The notes under the pieces: model-generated | Databases searched by the model: none | What the model was told of the DNA's origin: nothing | The model's input: only the letters and a program-made list of their open reading frames with translations | Translations under genes and position numbers: made by a program | NCBI GenBank assembly: GCA_030425045.1 | Contig: JAUHVL010000032.1 | Coordinates: 1 to 39,510, forward strand | Length of the DNA: 39,510 nt | Direction: 5' to 3' | Source: a bacterium | GTDB lineage: Bacteria; Bdellovibrionota; Bacteriovoracia; Bacteriovoracales; Bacteriovoracaceae | Shown: one piece after another, positions 33,553-39,510 of the stretch | Layout: every line of letters begins with the position of its first letter | Position numbering within the stretch: position 1 is the first letter of the stretch

Positions 33553-33581
33553 AGGCAAAATTTTCCTAAACATTTTTGCCT
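33553..33581. terminator. Hairpin AGGCAAAA/TTTTGCCT
   Basis: An 8-bp perfect stem with a 13-nt loop lies 20 nt after the Met-rich gene. On the minus strand it is followed by CTTTTTTT, a good terminator for leftward transcription; on the plus strand the T-run is only inside the stem. Confidence 0.55.
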
Positions 33582-33606
33582 AAATCTCGATAGGGAAAGT
33601 GATGCC

Positions 33607-33656
33607 TATAATGGCAAAACGACGGGTTGGATATCCCGTAACCGACGAATGTACGG
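33607..33656 (+). promoter_or_regulatory. -10 box and structured leader of the zinc-ribbon gene
   Basis: TATAAT (33607-33612) is followed by ACGGG-TTGGATAT-CCCGT, then ACCGACG and the GGAGG ribosome site. No good -35 is seen. The hairpin would sit in the leader about 20 nt before the ribosome site. No known riboswitch class is recognised. Confidence 0.4.
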
Positions 33657-33668
33657 AGGAACTTATCC

Positions 33669-33926
33669 ATGAATAAAGAAAAACTGGAAAGAAAAACCCA
33701 TTACAACGACAGCAAGTTGATTATTAAAAAATGTCACTGCTGTGGAACCCTGATGGAAAGTACCAGCGAAATTAGACGCTGTAGCAGCTGTAAAAAGTCT
33801 TTTTTACCGGCCAACTACTTCTCCAAAGTTCATGCTAAAAATTCGCAAGAGTTTGATAATTTATTTGCCACGAGCGATGAGCTACAGGATAACGACGTTA
33901 TAATAGGTTTAACGGTACTCTGGTAA
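33669..33926 (+). CDS. Small zinc-ribbon protein
   Basis: The 85-residue protein carries two CxxC knuckles: 'KKCHCCGTLM' and 'RRCSSCKKSF', 16 residues apart, a one-zinc ribbon. It is basic in the first half, followed by an acidic tail ('DNLFATSDELQDND'). GGAGG lies 8-9 nt before the ATG. Such ribbons bind nucleic acid or protein partners; no family name can be given. It sits 60 nt before recJ and might share its transcript. Confidence 0.75.
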   Translation: MNKEKLERKTHYNDSKLIIKKCHCCGTLMESTSEIRRCSSCKKSFLPANYFSKVHAKNSQEFDNLFATSDELQDNDVIIGLTVLW

Positions 33927-33986
33927 CGACAACACGCCCCATTCAATCATCTATCCACTAGATTTTTGCTATGTTATCCTGACCTT

Positions 33987-35684
33987 ATGAGTCTAGAAAC
34001 ACAACACATCAATCAAGAACATTATCATCCCGTTATTTTAAAACTTTTAGAGCAAAGAGGTTTTGATACTAAAGAAAAAAGAGATGCTTTTTTTTCAGAG
34101 GACTTAAGAAAACTTCCCAACCTAACGGATATCCCCGATATTCAAAAAGCTGCTGCTAGAATTGTTGAGGCCATCGAGCAAAACCAAAATATTGGAATCT
34201 ACGGTGACTATGATGTGGATGGCACAACCTCATGTGCTGTCTTCTACCATTTCTTTCAATCGATCAACCGCGATGTCTTTCTTTTTCAACCCAGCCGTTT
34301 TGATGAGGGTTATGGGTTACACTGCTCATCAATTGAAAAAGCACTCGATCAAAATATCGACTTACTTATTACTGTTGATTGCGGCATTACCAACGATCAA
34401 GCGGCAAAGTATTCTAAAGAAAGAGGACTTGATCTCATTATTACCGATCACCATAAAGATATCTTAGAAGAGATGCCACCAGCTTACGCTGTTATAAACC
34501 CCAATAGAAGAGACTGCCCTGAGGACTCACCTCTTAGAAAACTTGCAGGTGTGGGTGTGGCCTTTGCTGTTTGTTTAGAAATTAGAAATCAGATGATCGC
34601 AAAAGAAATTGAAGTACCGAGTCTCTACCCTCTTCTTCAATTTGTTGCCATCGGAACAATTTGTGATCTTGTTCCCCTCAATTTAATGAATATGAAATTG
34701 GTAAGACATGGTCTTAAGCAATTACCAAAATCTCAATTTGCTGGAGTAAAGGCCTTTTTAAATCCAGAAGAAAGAACATACCCCGCAACCCCCAGTGAAA
34801 AACTTTCTTTTAATATTGGACCAATGATTAATTCAAAAGGGCGAGTCGATCATCCAGAGATGGCCTTAAGTTTATTAACGGCAGAAGATAGCGATGAGGC
34901 TTTTCATTTTTATTCTCACCTTGAGGTATCGAATAAAGAAAGAAAGGCCATTCAAAGTGAAGTTTATAAAGAAGCAAAAGAACAAACCCTTTCTCAGATG
35001 AAAGGTGATCACACGATTTCTATAGTCTATCAACCTCATTGGCATGAGGGCGTTATCGGAATTGTCGCTTCGAGACTGGTCGAGCAATTTAAAGTTCCGG
35101 CCATTGTTTTTACAGATGCCAAAGATGAAGGTGTCATCAAGGCTTCGGCCAGAACAGCAGGAGAGCTCTCCATCTTTCATTGCCTCGAACAATGCCAAGA
35201 TCTCTTTTTAAAATTTGGCGGCCACAAAGCAGCTGCTGGTCTCTCTATGCCAAAAGATAATTTTGAGCAATTTAAAGAAAAGATGATCGGTCTAGTGAGC
35301 GCCATTCCTGAAATTAGCCGTACCGAACAAGAGTCATTTGATTTAGAGATCGATGCCAACGACGTCGATGCAGTCTTGGCCAAACAATTAGAAAAATTAG
35401 AACCATTTGGAATGGGTAACCCCATGCCAACTTTTAGAATTAGAAATATTAAACTGCAAAGTTTTGATATTTTAAAAGAACTTCATGTTCGTTGGAATTT
35501 TGTGAATCAAAAAGGTAAGCAGCTAAGAGGAATCAGTTTTAATTATATCGATAGTTTCGATAAACCTCATCCAAAAACGATTCACGAGCAACAAACTGAA
35601 TTGAAAGTCTATGCAAAAGTTGGAGTCAACCGCTTTCGCGGAAATGAGTTTTTACAACTCCAAGTTACAAAAATAGATTTTTAG
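33987..35684 (+). CDS. recJ: Single-stranded-DNA exonuclease RecJ
   Basis: The 565-residue protein has the DHH phosphoesterase motifs in order: 'GIYGDYDVDGTTS', 'TVDCGI', 'IITDHHKD' and 'INSKGRVDHPEMAL'. DHHA1 follows with 'FGGHKAAAGLSM', and the C-terminal OB region has 'LEKLEPFGMGNPMPTF'. Length is typical. RecJ degrades ssDNA 5' to 3' in recombination and mismatch repair. The frame opens at a TTG (33966), but the first ATG at 33987 gives the usual N-terminus. No Shine-Dalgarno is visible before either. Confidence 0.96.
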   Translation: MSLETQHINQEHYHPVILKLLEQRGFDTKEKRDAFFSEDLRKLPNLTDIPDIQKAAARIVEAIEQNQNIGIYGDYDVDGTTSCAVFYHFFQSINRDVFLFQPSRFDEGYGLHCSSIEKALDQNIDLLITVDCGITNDQAAKYSKERGLDLIITDHHKDILEEMPPAYAVINPNRRDCPEDSPLRKLAGVGVAFAVCLEIRNQMIAKEIEVPSLYPLLQFVAIGTICDLVPLNLMNMKLVRHGLKQLPKSQFAGVKAFLNPEERTYPATPSEKLSFNIGPMINSKGRVDHPEMALSLLTAEDSDEAFHFYSHLEVSNKERKAIQSEVYKEAKEQTLSQMKGDHTISIVYQPHWHEGVIGIVASRLVEQFKVPAIVFTDAKDEGVIKASARTAGELSIFHCLEQCQDLFLKFGGHKAAAGLSMPKDNFEQFKEKMIGLVSAIPEISRTEQESFDLEIDANDVDAVLAKQLEKLEPFGMGNPMPTFRIRNIKLQSFDILKELHVRWNFVNQKGKQLRGISFNYIDSFDKPHPKTIHEQQTELKVYAKVGVNRFRGNEFLQLQVTKIDF

Positions 35685-35785
35685 ATAATTCAACTACTTA
35701 CAGAGTAATGCCCTAGTAAAAAGTCAATTACGAAGAACGAAACTCTTTCTAAGTAATTAAAAACCTGTAAATGATCTTCAAATGT

Positions 35786-35807
35786 AACTTAATGATATTA
35801 TTAAGTT
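35786..35807. promoter_or_regulatory. Inverted repeat AACTTAAT-N6-ATTAAGTT at a lipoprotein start
   Basis: A perfect 8-bp inverted repeat ends 3 nt before the ATG at 35811 and covers the place where the ribosome site should be. It could be an operator or an RNA hairpin that masks initiation. Confidence 0.4.
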
Positions 35808-35810
35808 GAG

Positions 35811-38800
35811 ATGAAAATAACGTTACTATTTCCACTACTTATTTTCTTATCTTCTTGTATACAGCAACAGCTACCTTTAAGTGACGACACAACTGTTGCC
35901 TCTAGTACCCAAGAAGTTAGTCATCCATTTTATATTGTAAATGGCAGTGTAGAGGTGACTAATTCAGGAAAAATAAATATTGAATTTTTATCAAATGGTA
36001 ATAGCGACAACGTTATTACTGCGACTCTTTACACCTGTGCTCTTGATTCAAACTTTGGCTGTGATCCAACTGCGGGAACGGTAACGACTCTTAATGACGT
36101 TTCAGGAAAGCTTACTCGTCGCTCCTATCTAACCTCACTAACACTCTCTTCTCTAAGTCTTACTAATACAAGTTATATAAACTACAAACTCATTCTTCGA
36201 GATTCCTCTAGCCTTATCAAGTTTAGTAGGTCTGGATGGTTACAATTACCAGAGAACAAATCAGAGTTTAAAAGCATAAATCAACTAAACCCTTTAAACA
36301 TAGCTGTAAATTACACACATACTGATGGCAAAGAAGATGTGAGAGAAGTTGTCGAGTTAAGTAACGGTGATAAAATCGTCGTAGCAACCTCCACAAGTCA
36401 ACTGAGATCACCCACTTTAGATCAAACGACACTTGTTCTCATCAAGCTTGATAAAAACGGAAATTTAGTTTCTAGTTTTGGAGACTCTGGTATCAAACAG
36501 TTTGGAATAGATGAACTGACAGCTCTTCCTTCATTTAACTCAACTCAATACTCTCTTCCCGTCGCCTATGACTCTATTAATAAAATGATCTATATTGCAG
36601 GTACAACGTCAGAAAGTTTGGGCGGGAGTCTTTCCGGCAGCTCTGATATGCTTATTATGAAAATAAGTGCCGAAACGGGGGAGCTCGATCTTAACTTTGG
36701 TTCTGATGATGGGCAATCTGCTGATGGTATTCTTCAGCTCAACGACTTTTATGTTGGCGACTCGACTGGGTCTTACTATGACAGTATTTTTTCAATGGTT
36801 TTTGTTGATAGTTCACTTCTCGTCGCTGGTAGAAGTGATTCACCATTCAATGGCCCAGCTCTCATAGCTTCTTATCGCCCCTTTATTCTCAAGATGGATG
36901 ATACAGGATCATTAGATACATCTTTTGGAATAGACGATGGAAATGATCATGATGGAATTCTTCTTTTAAATCAAACTAAACTTGGATCTGAGGTCAACTC
37001 TTCAATTTATCATCTTTCAATCACTCCTGATAATCAGATCTTTGCAGCGATGGAGGCTAACGGATCGTTAGGTGGAACAGCAGGCGGTAGCAATGATATT
37101 GTGCTTGGGAAGTTTTACTTAACGACAGGAAAAACAATAACGGCATTTGGTAGTGGAGATGGCCAAAATAACGATGGTCTTTTTCAATTTAATGATAGTC
37201 ATGCAGGAACAGCATCGGGGTATGAAAAACCTAAAAAAGTCATTTTTGATCGTTCAAGCTCTTCCTATTTTCTTTTGGGAGCAGTCTCATACCTTATATC
37301 TCCATCCTCAAGTTTTGGCGGAGGAACCTACACAACAATGTCATTTTACCGACAAGAAAAAAGTTTTGTCATTAAAGGTAATTATTTTACTGGTGCCCCT
37401 GATGCATCTTCGGGAATTGGAAGTGGTGATGGCCAAGACAGTGATGGCATTCTTCACTTAGGACCAGAGCTAAGTAATGACCAAGACTATGCAGAATTTA
37501 TCTATGATATAGACTTTAATCGCAGCAGATCACACCTTCTTTTAACTGGTTCTACAACTGGCTCATTTGGAGGAGACAGAAGCGGAGATAGCGATATCAT
37601 CATGATAAAAATATCTAAATCAGATTTATCACTCGATACTTCTTTTGGAAGTGGTGACGGTGTTGATAATGATGGGATAAAGCAATTTAATGAAGATATA
37701 AACTCAACTCCTTTAAGTGGAAATGATTATGGTGTAGCACTTATTTTAACACCTTTAGGCATGGACCTTTTTGCTCATACTACAACTAATTTTAATTCAT
37801 ATGATTCAATGAACTCTTATGACCTGGCTACATTCCATCTCCATGACAATGCAGACTACCATGAGTCAAAAGCGATCAGCCAAATTAGCTTTAACAATAA
37901 AAGATCTAGCGATTCCCTTACTTACACTATTGATAGTTGGTTTTTAGAATATGACTCTGTGATGGACTCATCTGGCAATATTTTTGTCATTGGAGAAACA
38001 CAAAGTAGTAATTTTGGCGGAGAAAAAACCGGAAACCGAGACGTCTATATTCTTAAATTTAATAGAAAGGGATACCTCGACACTAATTTTGGAAGTGGAG
38101 ATGGAAAAGATAATGACGGTATCTTGCAATTTAATAAAAATGTCGTCATTGACTCTTCAGAGTCAGAATATGGCCGATCTTTTGCATTAGATGAATCAAA
38201 CCAACTTCTATATTTTTCGATGCAAGGAAGTGCCTCACTTGGAGGAACGAACCAGTACTCTAAAAGTAGTGTCAATATTGGGCGAATTGATTTGATCACG
38301 CAAAAATTAGATACGACATTTGGAAACGGTGATGGAAGAGATAGTGATGGCCTTTTACAATTCAATGATAGCATTTTACCTGATAGTGATTTCTCTATCT
38401 CTGGTGTCTCTATAACATTTGGTGCTTCAACAAGTGATTTATATATTGCGGGAGTCACAAGTGGTGACTTTGGTGGCACATCGGCAGGAGGAAATGACGT
38501 CTTTGTCATTAAGTTAGACGTAGAAAATGAAATCCTTGATACAAGCTTTGGCGGTGGTGATGGTATTAGCTTGCTTAGCGCATCCAACCTCTCAGCAGAC
38601 GAACATGTAAATAAAATCGTTTTTGACGGAACAAATTCTTTATATTTAAGTGGTGGTACCGCTAGTCATGCCAGTGGTGCTAGTACCTTTTGTGGTGGAA
38701 CGAGAGATGGCATTATTTATAAAGTCAACGCCACAACAGGCGCTCTCGATACAGACTTTGGAGATAATGACGGAAATGATAATGATGGAGTTCTTCATTT

Positions 38801-39422
38801 CAGCGATACCTTGGTAAAAAAATGTAATAAATATGATGCCATTGAAGGTTTATATTTTGATAGCAGCAACAATAAACTTTACGCAACCTTCTTTACCCAA
38901 AGTGCCTTAGGGGGAACATTCGAAGACTCATGGGACTCCGGAGTCATAAAAATAAATCCTGTTGATGGTGACCTAGACTCCACATTTGGAAGTGGGGATG
39001 GAGAGGATAGTGATGGAATTATTCAATTTAATAGCCTCTTTGGTATCGATGCAACCGGACAACAACAATACAGTGGTCCACCTAAGCCTGATGGTAATGG
39101 TAACCTCCTTCTATTTGGTTATTCAAACTCAAATATTTCTGTAATCAAAATTAAAGAAGCTACTGGTGCCGCTGATATCACTTTTGGTAGTGGGGATGGA
39201 AATGATAACGATGGGCATTTCTTTTTTAATAGCACAAATCCATATATTTCAGATAGTACTCGATTTGATAGAAATAGAAACGGAGGTCATATAGATCCAA
39301 TAAATGGAGACCTCATTATGGCAGCTGAAGTTGAAAGTTCTTATGACGGTGTACGAGTTAATGAAGGCGTCCCAACGTTTTTCAGACTAGACCCAACGAC
39401 AGGACAACCTACAACACCTTAA
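35811..39422 (+). CDS. Large surface lipoprotein (1203 aa) with delta-60-like GDGxDxDG repeats
   Basis: A lipoprotein signal ends in 'IFLSSC' (Cys16). An N-terminal beta domain runs to about residue 160. A repeat array follows to the end. Each unit has a blade-like part ('GGDRSGDSDIIMIKISKSD', 'GGTSAGGNDVFVIKLDVEN') and then 'LDTSFGSGDGVDNDGIKQFN' or a variant. I count 10 complete GDGxDxDG-type copies plus two degenerate ones. This matches delta-60/SBBP-type beta-propeller repeats. The acidic loops resemble Ca-binding DxDxDG sites, which is inference. It is probably a surface-exposed propeller or adhesin with no enzymatic motif seen. It ends 3 nt from a convergent cyclophilin gene. Confidence 0.88.
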   Translation: MKITLLFPLLIFLSSCIQQQLPLSDDTTVASSTQEVSHPFYIVNGSVEVTNSGKINIEFLSNGNSDNVITATLYTCALDSNFGCDPTAGTVTTLNDVSGKLTRRSYLTSLTLSSLSLTNTSYINYKLILRDSSSLIKFSRSGWLQLPENKSEFKSINQLNPLNIAVNYTHTDGKEDVREVVELSNGDKIVVATSTSQLRSPTLDQTTLVLIKLDKNGNLVSSFGDSGIKQFGIDELTALPSFNSTQYSLPVAYDSINKMIYIAGTTSESLGGSLSGSSDMLIMKISAETGELDLNFGSDDGQSADGILQLNDFYVGDSTGSYYDSIFSMVFVDSSLLVAGRSDSPFNGPALIASYRPFILKMDDTGSLDTSFGIDDGNDHDGILLLNQTKLGSEVNSSIYHLSITPDNQIFAAMEANGSLGGTAGGSNDIVLGKFYLTTGKTITAFGSGDGQNNDGLFQFNDSHAGTASGYEKPKKVIFDRSSSSYFLLGAVSYLISPSSSFGGGTYTTMSFYRQEKSFVIKGNYFTGAPDASSGIGSGDGQDSDGILHLGPELSNDQDYAEFIYDIDFNRSRSHLLLTGSTTGSFGGDRSGDSDIIMIKISKSDLSLDTSFGSGDGVDNDGIKQFNEDINSTPLSGNDYGVALILTPLGMDLFAHTTTNFNSYDSMNSYDLATFHLHDNADYHESKAISQISFNNKRSSDSLTYTIDSWFLEYDSVMDSSGNIFVIGETQSSNFGGEKTGNRDVYILKFNRKGYLDTNFGSGDGKDNDGILQFNKNVVIDSSESEYGRSFALDESNQLLYFSMQGSASLGGTNQYSKSSVNIGRIDLITQKLDTTFGNGDGRDSDGLLQFNDSILPDSDFSISGVSITFGASTSDLYIAGVTSGDFGGTSAGGNDVFVIKLDVENEILDTSFGGGDGISLLSASNLSADEHVNKIVFDGTNSLYLSGGTASHASGASTFCGGTRDGIIYKVNATTGALDTDFGDNDGNDNDGVLHFSDTLVKKCNKYDAIEGLYFDSSNNKLYATFFTQSALGGTFEDSWDSGVIKINPVDGDLDSTFGSGDGEDSDGIIQFNSLFGIDATGQQQYSGPPKPDGNGNLLLFGYSNSNISVIKIKEATGAADITFGSGDGNDNDGHFFFNSTNPYISDSTRFDRNRNGGHIDPINGDLIMAAEVESSYDGVRVNEGVPTFFRLDPTTGQPTTP

Positions 39423-39425
39423 CTT

Positions 39426-39510
39426 TTATCTTTCGACAGTAACAGACTCAATCATCACATCGTGATTAGGACGATCCATTGGTCCTGTTTGAACGCCACC
39501 AATCTCTTTT
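39426..39510 (-). CDS. Cyclophilin-type peptidyl-prolyl isomerase, C-terminal end only
   Basis: Read leftward, the last 27 codons give 'KEIGGVQTGPMDRP' then 'NHDVMIESVTVER' and a TAA at 39428-39426. This is the usual C-terminus of PpiA/PpiB-type isomerases (xxTGxxDRPxxDVxIxSVxV). Signal peptide and active site lie outside the window, so location and full identity are open. Confidence 0.72.
   Translation of the reverse strand, partial: KEIGGVQTGPMDRPNHDVMIESVTVER

Noticed and set aside
33580-33611. Sigma-28 promoter CTAAA...GCCTATAA
   Set aside because: The spacer is 19 nt, too long for FliA; a plain -10 box is the simpler reading.
33582-33668. Cyclic-di-GMP (GEMM) or other known riboswitch
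   Set aside because: GGCAAAAC superficially recalls GEMM, but the GACGCAAAGCC core and second stem are absent.
38045-38587. 180-residue minus-strand frame inside the 1203-residue lipoprotein gene
   Set aside because: It mirrors the repeat codons of the plus-strand gene, has no ribosome site or domain, and is a shadow.
24235-39422. CRISPR-like or tandem DNA repeats in the large lipoprotein genes
   Set aside because: The repetition is at protein level with diverged codons; no regular repeat-spacer DNA array exists.

Overview
The window is a gene-dense, AT-rich bacterial chromosome segment with no tRNA, rRNA or CRISPR array that I can see. The gene mix suggests a Gram-negative predatory-type deltaproteobacterium, probably Bdellovibrionota of the Bacteriovorax/Halobacteriovorax/Peredibacter kind: an AmpG-type muropeptide permease, an astacin protease, very large surface lipoproteins, a bacteriohemerythrin, many small secreted proteins of unknown function, and a flagellar sigma-28-like promoter. 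This assignment is inferred from gene content and style only. No gene-free stretch exceeds 300 bases.

Layout. (1) 1-6550: the 3' end of an nfeD-type membrane protease with its slipin partner; then leftward a divergent SelO-like AMPylator coupled to a peptidase-E-like protein, ribosomal protein L25/Ctc with a clear terminator, and a secreted protein of unknown function. (2) 6770-15244: a lipid/hydrocarbon cluster. A GbsR/MarR-type regulator is followed by a FabF-like ketosynthase, an acyl carrier protein, a CrtI-like FAD oxidoreductase, and oleA, oleB, oleC and oleD, the complete head-to-head long-chain olefin pathway. A small secreted protein encoded on the opposite strand splits oleAB from oleCD. 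(3) 15245-21239: an astacin protease; an unknown exported protein; a leftward operon (PspC-domain protein, YjbQ, RarD, NadD-like); and a divergent ribbon-helix-helix protein coupled to a GT4 glycosyltransferase. (4) 21240-24067: two inverted copies of a structured repeat between convergent genes, an orphan histidine kinase and a leucyl aminopeptidase. (5) 24200-31773: a 1773-residue modular lipoprotein behind a sigma-28-like promoter, a 1000-bp IS1-like element with 9-bp target duplications, and ampG. (6) 31835-39510: small proteins, a bacteriohemerythrin, a Met-rich exported protein behind a sigma-54-like promoter, a zinc-ribbon protein, recJ, a 1203-residue lipoprotein with GDGxDxDG repeats, and the C-terminus of a cyclophilin.

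How the genes work together. In the olefin cluster OleA condenses two acyl chains, OleD reduces the beta-keto acid, OleC closes the beta-lactone and OleB decarboxylates it to an alkene. The co-transcribed KS, ACP and FAD oxidoreductase are not part of the standard pathway and may build or modify a special acyl chain for it. This is the strongest candidate for an undescribed system here. Other notable points are the IS element that landed in the overlapping stop codons of two convergent genes yet left both proteins intact, the paired 120-nt repeats with differing but preserved stems, and the SelO homologue that appears to have lost its conserved lysine.
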